NCBI RefSeq assembly: GCF_001311845.1
Contig: NZ_BBCC01000048.1
Span: forward strand, 1 to 33,650
Direction: 5' to 3'
From: Desulfosarcina cetonica JCM 12296
GTDB taxonomy: Bacteria; Desulfobacterota; Desulfobacteria; Desulfobacterales; Desulfosarcinaceae
Length of the DNA: 33,650 nt
Under the pieces are notes generated by a model. It had not been told where the DNA came from. It ran no database searches and worked only from the letters and a program-made list of their open reading frames with translations. Every line of letters begins with the position of its first letter. Position 1 is the first letter of the stretch. The position numbers and the translations under genes were made by a program. Shown one piece after another: positions 26,124-33,214 of this stretch.

Positions 26124-26170
26124 TTGTGACCGGAAAAATACCCAATGCCCGATATTTTTTTCGGTCACAA
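26124..26170. repeat. 47-base hairpin with TTGTGACCG / CGGTCACAA arms
   Basis: TTGTGACCG (26124-26132) and CGGTCACAA (26162-26170) are perfect inverted copies. The pairing continues inward through an A-rich/T-rich stretch (GAAAAATA against TATTTTTTT) with one mismatch or bulge, leaving a loop of about 12 bases. It could be a terminator-like hairpin, a paired operator or a small mobile remnant. Confidence 0.7.
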
Positions 26171-26360
26171 CTGGCGCAACAAACAGTCATTAACATAGGG
26201 TGACGCAGTGAATAATGTCGTTCACGGGTATTTTCCTTTGGAAAACAAAAAAACGTAACCAACGGAAAAAAGGATCCTGGGAAAACCCAGCTTGACCCCA
26301 AAAACCAATACGCTGAAACGTATAGCAGCATGAAATCAAATCATCAGGAAGGAAACCATT

Positions 26361-26852
26361 ATGCCGATAAATCCGAATTTCGTTGCCCCTTGCGGGCTGT
26401 ATTGCGGTGTCTGCGCCATCCATATCGCCGAACGGGATAACAATGAAAAGTTTAAACAACGCCTGGTAAACCTTTACCAGGGCAATGTCGACGGCAAAGG
26501 CACGCTCCCCAACAGTCAACACCTGACCACGCAAGATATCAAATGCGGTGGCTGTCTATCCGATGACACCTTCATGCACTGCCGTCAATGTGAAATCAGG
26601 CGCTGCACGGAGGAAAAAGGCTTCTCGGGATGCCATGAATGCGACGATTTCCCATGCGCCCACATCGATCATTTTTCCATGACTGTCGGGAAAAAAGTCA
26701 TTTTGCGAGCCATCCCCTACTGGCGGGAGGTCGGAACCGAGAAATGGATACAAGACGAAGAAGCCCGTTATGTTTGCCCGAATTGCGGGAACACCCTATT
26801 CAGAGGCGTTATGCGCTGCAACCGGTGTAAAACGGAAGTTGATCTTGACTGA
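26361..26852 (+). CDS. DUF3795-family cysteine-rich protein
   Basis: A 163-residue protein with the DUF3795 plan: an N-terminal APCGLYCGVCAIHIAERDN, then IKCGGCLSDD, CRQCEIRRC and the GFSGCHECDDFPCAHID block. A C-terminal zinc ribbon is added (YVCPNCGNTLFRGVMRCNRC). There are about 17 cysteines in all, so metal or Fe-S binding is likely, but the family has no established function. The ATG at 26361 follows AGGAAGG. It is divergent from the ECF sigma factor across the inverted-repeat region. Confidence 0.85.
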   Translation: MPINPNFVAPCGLYCGVCAIHIAERDNNEKFKQRLVNLYQGNVDGKGTLPNSQHLTTQDIKCGGCLSDDTFMHCRQCEIRRCTEEKGFSGCHECDDFPCAHIDHFSMTVGKKVILRAIPYWREVGTEKWIQDEEARYVCPNCGNTLFRGVMRCNRCKTEVDLD

Positions 26853-26902
26853 ATGGCAAGCCGCGCATCGGCTTGTTCCAAACAGGAACTGTCTACGATG
26901 CC

Positions 26903-27160
26903 TTAAAAAAGAGCATCAACGACTGATAGTACTGCTTTGCGGTCGATTTGGCTTCCAGGCCGCGGCTGAAATACTTTTTTGCGCCTCTTGGTAATCGGGT
27001 CGTTCCAATAACAGAAGGAAACAGTGTTCTCCAAATTGGGACCGCCTTCGTGGAAAGTGGTTTGGAAAGCGCCGTTGGGATGAATCAAGCCTTCCCAGCA
27101 GAGCTTTGCCCAACTTTTAGAGAATGCCCTATCAATTAAAGCTTGTTCAAAGACCTTTAC
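26903..27160 (-). pseudogene. C-terminal fragment of an unidentified protein
   Basis: On the minus strand an open frame of 85 codons without a start (a stop lies at 27161-27163) reads like real protein: FEQALIDRAFSKSWAKLCWE, GLIHPNGAFQTTFHEGGPNL, ENTVSFCYWNDPITKRRKKV, then a tail ending in SVVDALF before a stop. I cannot name the family. It lies downstream of the OLD-family gene on the same strand, in a 422-base stretch otherwise lacking genes, and looks like the remaining 3' end of a decayed gene. A weak possibility is a short intact gene using a non-standard start such as the internal TTG of GLIHP. Confidence 0.5.
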
Positions 27161-27274
27161 TTATAATCTGATGGACTTATTCCCTCCCGGCTTTTTTTGC
27201 GATCCGCTGCAAAAGCATGGTTAGGTACCGGGCATCACTGCGGCCTGCCGAATCACAAAGGCTCACATCCCCCC

Positions 27275-29239
27275 TCATCTCAGCAGAGAGTTGAGATGCT
27301 TGAACGCCGTTTCGAAGCGTTCCTTGGTGGTATCCGACACCTGCGGCCAGAGCGTGGCCACATTCTCCGAGAAATACCGCGCGGGCCTGTAGTGGCCGAA
27401 CGTGCCGGATTTGAAAGGATTGGCTTCGAGATAAGCTTCGATAGCGCGCAACACGCGCGGCTCCTTGGCATTCAGCGTCGCCGGATCAATAGGCGTCTTC
27501 AGTTGCTTGGCGAACTCGGCATTGACAAGGGTAACGTAGAAATCGCGCTCGAACATATCCTCTACGTCAGCTTCGCTCTTGCCGGCGAAATCACCGTAGG
27601 TAGTGACCTGCTTCTTCTTGAGCAGTTTCTTCTTGTATAGGTCTTCGATAAGCGCACGGTCGCTGTTCTGGATATCAAGAAGGGTGGCAACGTTTAGGCC
27701 CTTCTGTGGGGCCAACAATGCGACAAAGGCTGGAACCTTGCCACTTCCGCCCACCGGCGTAACAACCCAGCTTTCCGAAAGCCCGGTACGCCCCTCGCGC
27801 TCAAGCTGCGCGGAAACGGCCTGCAGGTATAGCATGTCGGCTGGACCTTCGACAACCAGCGAATTGGGGCCGATAAAGAGCGTCTGCTGAATCTCATAGC
27901 CGAGCGCGCCTTGCAGCGGGAACAAACTGTCGTCGGTTGCGTCGAACACGTTGGACAGCACCTTTGTGCCATCCTGATCCTTGGGAAGCTGTTCCTTCGC
28001 GTCTATTCCCAAATCCTGCACGATCAGCACTCGATTGAATCTCGTTGGATCGATCATGAAGGGCGAATGGGTGGTGTAGAGAAGCTGGTGGGCCGACAAC
28101 TCGGCGTCGAAATACCGCAGAAGATCGGCCTGCGCGCGCCCATGCAATGACAGGCCTGGCTCGTCGAGCAACAAAATCACGTTCTGCTTCTGGCGCTTGA
28201 TGTCTTCATACCATGCGAGGAACGAGAAGAACCAGACAAAGCCACGCGAGCGCGTGCCCAGTAGCGTATGCGCCCAATGCACAGTATCGTATACCTCGCC
28301 CCAGACGTTGATGCCCTGCCGCATGTCGGGTGGGTCCTCGGCTTTGGCGTCGCGCACATCGAAGCGCATCTGGATGTGCTTGTTCTGAGACCAGTATTTG
28401 ACGATCCGCCCAGTCAGGTGATTTCCGGCTCCTTCGAGTTTATTCTTGAGTTCGGTCGTGTTATTTGCCGCGACAAGCTTCCGGTGGTCGAGCCGTGCCA
28501 GGTTGATGAGACCGATGAGCGGGTAATCGGAATCCTCAAGCTTCTTGGCGTCCTCGCGCGCGATCAGAGCGTTGAGATTGGCCTGTCCCTTCATCTGGTA
28601 ATATTCGTCGAAATATAGATACTTCGGCGCACGCGGCCAAATTAGGGAATTGAAAATGTAAAAGGATAGGTCCTTTTCGCGGACCTTTGCTACCGTTCCC
28701 TTGAGCGCATTGACCGCTTCAGTGGCTTCCGTTGCATCCAGCGCAGCAGAAAAGGCGTTCCAGTCCGAAACCCCATTGAGCGTCTCTTTGAGTTCGTCCG
28801 GCAGCGCAGGATTATCGGTTAGATATTTGCGTGCGGCGGTATCGTCGACGGACAGGACAAACTTGCTGTTGTTTTTGCCGTAATATGTTTTGCGCTCGAA
28901 AGTCTTGCTCTTGAGAACCTTGGGGCCAAAGACCTCCGCTATGACCTCCAAGTCGCCGTCCTCCAGTTCGTAGATTGACTCCACGACTACGGCTTCTTCG
29001 CGATCTTTGTTCTCGACCTCGAAACGGTAGTCCTCGACTTCCCTCTTGGGATAGTCATAGGTTTCATCGAAATCGGCGTGCTCAGCAATGATCGGATTTG
29101 TGCGGTAGAGCGCCGTAAGAAGCGCAGTTTTCCCGGCCTCGTTTTTCCCGACAAGGCAAGTCACCCGATTGTCGACCTTGACGGGGCCAGAATCCCAAAT
29201 GCTCCTGAACTCGCGGACCCTGAACTCTTTCAGCTTCAT
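27275..29239 (-). CDS. OLD-family AAA ATPase with C-terminal TOPRIM nuclease domain
   Basis: A 654-residue protein. Its N-terminus has the SMC/RecF-like ATPase start (FRVREFRSIWDSGPVKV), Walker A GKNEAGKT (31-38), a signature-like SRGFVWFFSFLAWY (331-344), Walker B VILLLDEPGLSLHG (355-368) and the switch YTTHSPFMID (388-397). The C-terminal TOPRIM part shows LVVEGPADMLYLQAV (Glu464), a TPVGGSGKVPAFVALL strand-turn, LLDIQNSDRALIEDLY (Asp522) and VEDMFERDFYVTLVNAEF. This is the OLD (overcoming lysogenization defect) plan. No UvrD-type GajB helicase or reverse transcriptase is adjacent, so it fits a solitary class 1-type OLD protein rather than Gabija. An anti-phage role is likely by family. AGGAGG lies 11 bases before the ATG. 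Codon use (many GCG, TCG, CGC) differs from neighbours, suggesting transfer. Confidence 0.88.
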   Translation of the reverse strand: MKLKEFRVREFRSIWDSGPVKVDNRVTCLVGKNEAGKTALLTALYRTNPIIAEHADFDETYDYPKREVEDYRFEVENKDREEAVVVESIYELEDGDLEVIAEVFGPKVLKSKTFERKTYYGKNNSKFVLSVDDTAARKYLTDNPALPDELKETLNGVSDWNAFSAALDATEATEAVNALKGTVAKVREKDLSFYIFNSLIWPRAPKYLYFDEYYQMKGQANLNALIAREDAKKLEDSDYPLIGLINLARLDHRKLVAANNTTELKNKLEGAGNHLTGRIVKYWSQNKHIQMRFDVRDAKAEDPPDMRQGINVWGEVYDTVHWAHTLLGTRSRGFVWFFSFLAWYEDIKRQKQNVILLLDEPGLSLHGRAQADLLRYFDAELSAHQLLYTTHSPFMIDPTRFNRVLIVQDLGIDAKEQLPKDQDGTKVLSNVFDATDDSLFPLQGALGYEIQQTLFIGPNSLVVEGPADMLYLQAVSAQLEREGRTGLSESWVVTPVGGSGKVPAFVALLAPQKGLNVATLLDIQNSDRALIEDLYKKKLLKKKQVTTYGDFAGKSEADVEDMFERDFYVTLVNAEFAKQLKTPIDPATLNAKEPRVLRAIEAYLEANPFKSGTFGHYRPARYFSENVATLWPQVSDTTKERFETAFKHLNSLLR

Positions 29240-29289
29240 CGTGGATGCTTCCTCCTGTGATTAAAAGGCCGGGGTGACCGGCGAATTTG

Positions 29290-29377
29290 CCCTGATAACG
29301 GGCACGGATGTGGCTGGTTATCGGGGTAAATCCACCGGTTGACTCTGTGGTCATCAGGCGGATGCGAAGCCTGACCA
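29290..29377. other. Two imperfect hairpins upstream of the OLD-family gene
   Basis: CCCTGATAAC (29290-29299) against GTTATCGGGG (29317-29326) pairs with one mismatch or wobble; CAGGC (29355-29359) against GCCTG (29369-29373) is extended by TGGT/ACCA after a 3-base bulge. Both lie within about 140 bases of the OLD start and could belong to its leader or to remnants of a mobile element. I could not identify an IS end here. Confidence 0.4.
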
Positions 29378-29483
29378 ACCATTGATTGTCAAGCAAATTT
29401 TCACTAAAACAATATCGCATTCCCCCATTAAGCCGACCGAAAGGATACTGACCGGCATGGCGCCATGATTGTCTCCTTCCCCC

Positions 29484-29957
29484 CTACTCATACTTGGGAA
29501 TAAACAGCCGGATCGCCACCGCAGGGAAAGCCAGTTTCATGGTGTCTCCGATGCGGCGGCAGCCGGCGATGAAACAACACACCCGGTTTCGCTTACCCGT
29601 CTTGTATGTATCCTTCACAGCCCAAATCACGCCGATCGCATTATCGACGAACCAGGCTATTTCCGGGATGCGCTTGAAAATGATTTCTTTTGGATCAATG
29701 GAAAATTCGCAATTGCCGAATTTGGAGATGCAGGCAACGATCATGCTTTTAGTGACGAACACGTCACAGTAGCCGTCCAGGAACCGGCTTTTGCGAACGA
29801 GGCCCGGTGTGGAACTTGTGATGCGGGAATCTGGAACGAAGTGGATCAGCTCCCCGTTCGCGTCGATTTTTTGGATCTTGCTTTTGAACAACCTTGTCGA
29901 GCTCGGCACGCAGGAGGCCCTTAACCTCCCGCAAGTGTTCCTTATCGATGTCTTCAA
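29484..29957 (-). pseudogene. Unidentified gene, probably frameshifted or N-terminally decayed
   Basis: The minus-strand frame encodes a protein-like sequence: KIDANGELIHFVPDSRITSS, SRFLDGYCDVFVTKSMIVAC, FGNCEFSIDPKEIIFKRIPE, IAWFVDNAIGVIWAVKDTYK and a C-terminus KLAFPAVAIRLFIPKYE. Its first 35 or so codons read poorly in this frame, while the frame one base earlier gives a better helical start (IEDIDKEHLREVKGLLRAEL) before crossing over near 29885. That frame has a stop just upstream (near 29975) and no ATG, so no intact start exists. I do not recognise the family. The gene lies upstream of the OLD-family gene on the same strand, separated by about 240 bases. Confidence 0.5.
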
Positions 29958-30058
29958 TTTTATTTAAAATTTAGACCATCTCTTTCGCCTATGCGTCATT
30001 AACAAAACGAAGCAACGGTTACAAGTGAATAAGCAGAAACAAACAGGAGGAACCGCAT

Positions 30059-30172
30059 TTGGATCGATTTCTATTTGTCGCGGTCAAGGACCGCTCCTAC
30101 GCGTTTTTGAAATATGGCGGCTGTTCAATAGTGGCCTTCGTTGCACGACGTCATCTCAATAAATCGATTTAA
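30059..30172 (+). CDS. Possible 37-residue small protein with a strong ribosome site
   Basis: A TTG at 30059 lies 8 bases after AGGAGG (30045-30050) and opens 37 codons ending at TAA: FLFVAVKDRSYAFLKYGG followed by CSIVAFVARRH. It overlaps the 3' end of the Lrp-type gene on the other strand. It could be a small protein, the start of a truncated gene, or chance. No homologue comes to mind. Confidence 0.3.
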   Translation: MDRFLFVAVKDRSYAFLKYGGCSIVAFVARRHLNKSI

Positions 30173-30599
30173 CTTCCGCCAGGACAAACGAACTGCGGGT
30201 GGCGGAAACACCTTTGGTATTGAATACGTCCTGAAGGACGACCTGGGAATAATGCTGCATATCCCGGGCGACGATTTCCAGCATCAGGTCGACGTCGCCG
30301 GAAACGGCAAAGACGCTGACGACGCCCTCGATTTTCGCCAAGTGATCCGCGACTTCCTCCCAGCCCACGGCTCCATCGCGGATCACCCCGCAATAGGCAC
30401 GAACGGAAAGGCCCAGCTTTTGCCGATCGGTGAGCGCCCGATAACCGACAATGACCCCTTTCTTTTCGAGTCGCGAGATCCGCCGCGAGCAACTGGAATG
30501 GGATAGGTTGACCTGCCCGGCAATATCGAGGTTGGACAGCCGTCCATTGGTCTGAAGCGCCGCAATGATTTTCCTGTCGTAATCGTCAAGTTTGATCAT
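30156..30599 (-). CDS. Lrp/AsnC-family transcriptional regulator
   Basis: A 147-residue protein with an N-terminal winged helix-turn-helix (LDDYDRKIIAALQTNGRLSN, then LSHSSCSRRISRLEKKGVI) and a C-terminal RAM ligand-binding domain (GWEEVADHLAKIEGVVSVFA, SGDVDLMLEIVARD, VLQDVFNTKGVSATRSSFVL). It is divergent from azlCD, the same neighbour relation as AzlB with branched-chain amino-acid exporters, so leucine/valine/isoleucine or another amino acid is the probable effector. A palindrome just before its ATG suggests autoregulation. The start is the ATG at 30599. Confidence 0.92.
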   Translation of the reverse strand: MIKLDDYDRKIIAALQTNGRLSNLDIAGQVNLSHSSCSRRISRLEKKGVIVGYRALTDRQKLGLSVRAYCGVIRDGAVGWEEVADHLAKIEGVVSVFAVSGDVDLMLEIVARDMQHYSQVVLQDVFNTKGVSATRSSFVLAEVKSIY

Positions 30600-30611
30600 C
30601 TAAGCCTGGTC

Positions 30612-30624
30612 ATCTAAGTTAGAT
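30612..30624. promoter_or_regulatory. Candidate Lrp-type operator palindrome
   Basis: ATCTAAGTTAGAT is a perfect 13-base palindrome 13 bases before the Lrp-type start codon. A further partial copy (ATCATCTAAG) overlaps the start codon itself at about 30594-30603. The AT-rich 200-base spacer to azlC would hold both promoters. Confidence 0.5.
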
Positions 30625-30824
30625 CATCTGCAAAACTTTTGCATGTAGGGTCATCCAACCCAATCTCTCAGAATGAAATTAACATTAAAGCCAATAATAA
30701 GCAAATATTTTGCATAATTTCTCACAATGCATTAAATAATTGCAATTATTTGTTTACCTGTGTAGGTTTTCATTCATTGGCAATGAACCACTTTCAACCT
30801 GTTTCGTGCCCAAGGGTTCCACAC

Positions 30825-31543
30825 ATGACATCTGATTCCATTGCAGCAAACGATTCTTTTTTCAAGGATGGCTTGAGCGCAGGATGGCCCATCTGTCTGG
30901 GCTACCTGCCCATCGGAATGGCCTTCGGGGTTCTGGCCCAGAAGGCGGGTCTCACACCGGTTCAAATCGGCCTGATGTCCCTTCTGGTGTTCGCCGGCAG
31001 TTCCCAATTCATCGCCGTCTCCATGATTTCCGCCGGGGCCTCGGCAGCGGCCATCATCACCACCACCTTTGTGGTCAATATGCGCCATGTATTGATGAGT
31101 TCCGCCCTTGCCGTTTATTTAAGGTCCGCGCACCGGGGATTGCTCGCCCTCTACGCCTATGGTGTGACCGACGAAAGTTTTGCCGTCAACCTCCCCCGAT
31201 TCAATGCCCACGAGTGGAGCCTTGGGCGAGCCATGGTGGTCAACCACGCGGCCAACCTCACCTGGTTCTTCAGCACCGTGGCCGGCGGCATCGGTGGCCG
31301 GTTTATCCCCGAGGGTGCCCTGGGCATCGATTACGCCTCATCGCCATGTTCATCTGCCTGCTGATCTACCAGATCAGAAAATGGATTCACCTGCTCACCG
31401 CCGTCATCGCCGGCATCGCCGCCGTGGGCCTGGCGTTGGCGATCCCGGGCAACACCTATATCGTCATCGCTTCCGTGATGGCCGCCACGATTGGCGTGAT
31501 CATCCAACGCATAGTCATGCGAAGGAAAACGAACCATGGCTGA
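30825..31543 (+). CDS. azlC: AzlC-family amino-acid exporter large subunit, split by a 1-base deletion
   Basis: I place the start at the ATG at 30825 (MTSDSIAAND), with AAGGG upstream; an upstream open frame to 30639 runs through the promoter region. The N-terminal part is typical AzlC: GWPICLGYLPIGMAFGVLAQ, LLVFAGSSQFIAVSMI, FVVNMRHVLMSSALAVYLR and YGVTDESFAV. The frame breaks after LGIDYA; one extra C at about 31338-31340 restores ALIAMFICLLIYQIRKWIHL and the last two helices. Reconstructed length is 239 aa, normal for the family. With AzlD it exports branched-chain amino acids or analogues across the inner membrane. The 3' end overlaps azlD by 8 bases. Confidence 0.9.
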
Positions 31544-31868
31544 TTACCTGACGCTGCTCGTGGGCATGGGCCTGGTGACCTACCTGCCCCGCTGGATACC
31601 GCTGCATTACCTTTCCCGGCGATCCCTTCCGGATTGGTTCGTCCAATGGTTGGAACTGATTCCGGCAGCCATTTTGAGCGCACTGCTGTTGCCGGTTCTG
31701 GTTCTCGGTGAAGGCCCGCGTCACATCGATTTTCTGCGTCCCGAGTTGTGGGTGGCGCTGCCCACGTTCGCCTTCGCCTGGCGGACACGCTCGTTGGGAG
31801 GAACGGTGGTGGTGGGAATGCTGTTATTTTGGTTATCGGAAAAGGTAGCCGTGCTCTGGTTTACTTGA
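31536..31868 (+). CDS. azlD: AzlD-family amino-acid exporter small subunit
   Basis: A 110-residue protein with four hydrophobic helices and the AzlD pattern: LTLLVGMGLVTYLPRWIPL, the basic loop SRRSLPDWFVQWLELIPAAI, LSALLLPVLV, and TRSLGGTVVVGMLLFWL. It overlaps azlC, which indicates translational coupling, and ends 4 bases before a hotdog thioesterase gene, so the three genes probably form one transcript. Confidence 0.92.
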   Translation: MADYLTLLVGMGLVTYLPRWIPLHYLSRRSLPDWFVQWLELIPAAILSALLLPVLVLGEGPRHIDFLRPELWVALPTFAFAWRTRSLGGTVVVGMLLFWLSEKVAVLWFT

Positions 31869-31872
31869 ATGA

Positions 31873-32361
31873 ATGACGGGAATGGCAATTATGGTAGTGA
31901 CCGAAGAAGATAAAAAACGATTTTTCAGGCGGATCAGCCTGCTCTTTGAGGAGCAGCTACCCTTTAACCGCCTGCTGGGTATGCGCGTGGCGTCGGTGGC
32001 GGAGGATCAGGCGTCGGTTATCTTTGACCGGCGCGACGATTTGATCGGCAACGTGTTTCACCAGACCCTGCACGGCGGCGTGATTTCCTCCGTGCTGGAC
32101 ACCGTGGGTGGGTTGACGGCCCTGGCCAGCCTGGTGGAACGGGCCGCCGGCCTGCCCGAGGAAAAGCTGGTGGCTATTTTTTCGCGGACGGGGACCATCG
32201 ATATCCGGGTGGACTATCTGCGGCCTGGCAGGGGCGACCGATTTACCGGCAATGCCTGGATCATGCGATCCGGTCGCAAAGTGGCCGTGACCCGCATGGA
32301 GCTGCATGCCGACAGCGGTTTGCTGGTGGCCGTGGGAACGGGTACCTACATGGTCGGATAG
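31873..32361 (+). CDS. Hotdog-fold thioesterase (PaaI/YiiD type)
   Basis: A 162-residue protein with a single hotdog domain: FNRLLGMRVASVAEDQASVI, the helix region NVFHQTLHGGVISSVLDTVG with the HGG motif that begins the central helix, IDIRVDYLRPGRGDRFTG and RKVAVTRMELHADSGLLVA. The substrate, an acyl-CoA or acyl-ACP thioester, cannot be deduced. It follows azlD by 4 bases; in-frame ATGs at 31882 and 31891 are alternative starts. Convergent with tRNA-Val across a shared hairpin. Confidence 0.88.
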   Translation: MTGMAIMVVTEEDKKRFFRRISLLFEEQLPFNRLLGMRVASVAEDQASVIFDRRDDLIGNVFHQTLHGGVISSVLDTVGGLTALASLVERAAGLPEEKLVAIFSRTGTIDIRVDYLRPGRGDRFTGNAWIMRSGRKVAVTRMELHADSGLLVAVGTGTYMVG

Positions 32362-32433
32362 AATCCGGCCGCCGCATGTGGCCCAACCCATCAAGCCAAC
32401 CAATACTTCCGAGATTGTCCATTCCGAGAAAAC

Positions 32434-32476
32434 AAAAAGCCCGGGTACATTTTTAGGATGTTGTACCCAGGCTTTT
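32434..32476. terminator. Terminator hairpin between the thioesterase gene and tRNA-Val
   Basis: GCCCGGGTAC (32439-32448) pairs with GTACCCAGGC (32463-32472) with one mismatch, flanked by AAAAA on one side and TTTT on the other, so it can terminate in both directions. Confidence 0.82.
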
Positions 32477-32486
32477 CGCTTGTAAG

Positions 32487-32561
32487 TGGTAGGCACGATT
32501 GGATTTGAACCAACGACCTCTTCCGTGTCAGGGAAGCGCTCTCCCCCTGAGCTACGTGCCT
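32487..32561 (-). tRNA. tRNA-Val (anticodon GAC)
   Basis: On the minus strand the acceptor stem AGGCACG pairs with CGTGCCT. The D arm begins TAGCTCAG, the anticodon stem CTTCC/GGAAG encloses the loop CTGACAC with anticodon GAC, and the T arm is GTTGG-TTCAAAT-CCAAT. The discriminator A and the CCA end are encoded. It reads GUC and GUU codons; U34 is absent, so it is not itself a CmoB substrate. Confidence 0.96.
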
Positions 32562-32641
32562 ACATGATTTACATGAAGTGAGCTTGATATCACCCGGCCA
32601 ATGGACTGTCAAGTCAAATGGAAGCGATCCGGAACAAAATT

Positions 32642-33205
32642 TCAATCCTCCGGCTGCTGCAGGATCTGCATGCCGATCCAGATATAGTGCAGGCCGGAAA
32701 TGACGGTCAATCCAGCCACGATCCAGACCAACATTGGCAGCAATAGGCGCGCTGCCGGCAATTCGAAAGCCAGCAGGAAGATCATCACGGTGACCAGTTG
32801 AGCGCCAGTGGTCCATTTGCTGATCAGGCTGGGTCGAATGCGATAATTTTTCTGCGTTATCGTGAAAATCGCGATCCCGATGACGATCAGAATGTCGCGG
32901 GAAAGCACAATCACCGATAGCCAGGTCGGAACGATCCCCAGATAGGCCAGGCAAACGTATGCCGAAATAAGCAGGGCTTTATCCGCCACCGGGTCCAAAT
33001 AGGCCCCCAGCACCGTGCGCTGATTGAAAAGACGCGCGATGAGGCCGTCCAAACCGTCACTGATACCCGCCAGGACAAACACCCATACGGCTGGCCGCAG
33101 TTGGCCCCGCAGCAGAAGGATGATAAACAGCGGCGTCAGCAACAGCCGGGAGAGCGTCAACAGGTTAGGAATATTGATGGTCGTATGGGTTCGCGTGTTG
33201 GGCAT
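32642..33205 (-). CDS. pgsA: CDP-alcohol phosphatidyltransferase, PgsA-like
   Basis: A 187-residue protein with about five hydrophobic helices and the complete CDP-alcohol phosphatidyltransferase motif (DG-x2-AR-x8-G-x3-D-x3-D), seen in SDGLDGLIARLFNQ followed by GAYLDPVADKALL. The N-terminus NIPNLLTLSRLLLTPLFI is typical of PgsA, which makes phosphatidylglycerophosphate from CDP-diacylglycerol and glycerol-3-phosphate in the inner membrane. Other family members such as cardiolipin synthase Cls-type or PssA cannot be fully excluded. It starts 9 bases after the gene cut by the right edge and probably shares its transcript. Confidence 0.85.
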   Translation of the reverse strand: MPNTRTHTTINIPNLLTLSRLLLTPLFIILLLRGQLRPAVWVFVLAGISDGLDGLIARLFNQRTVLGAYLDPVADKALLISAYVCLAYLGIVPTWLSVIVLSRDILIVIGIAIFTITQKNYRIRPSLISKWTTGAQLVTVMIFLLAFELPAARLLLPMLVWIVAGLTVISGLHYIWIGMQILQQPED

Positions 33206-33214
33206 GGTCTGGAA

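Larger units (their letters stand above)
25936..26360. other. Gene-free divergent region with two long inverted repeats
   Basis: About 425 bases between the ECF sigma gene (minus) and the DUF3795 gene (plus) with no convincing coding frame. It contains the two inverted repeats listed separately, plus a short GGCCC/GGGCC hairpin near 26077-26093. The base composition is more AT-rich than the flanking genes. Confidence 0.6.

Noticed and set aside
27275..29239. Gabija (GajAB) or a retron-associated nuclease system
   Set aside because: No UvrD-like helicase, reverse transcriptase or msr/msd-like structure is seen beside the OLD-family gene.
29082..29420. Minus-strand open frame upstream of and overlapping the OLD gene, at first suspected to be a transposase remnant
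   Set aside because: The text did not match any transposase or integrase motif that I can name, and no paired terminal repeats or target duplications were visible.
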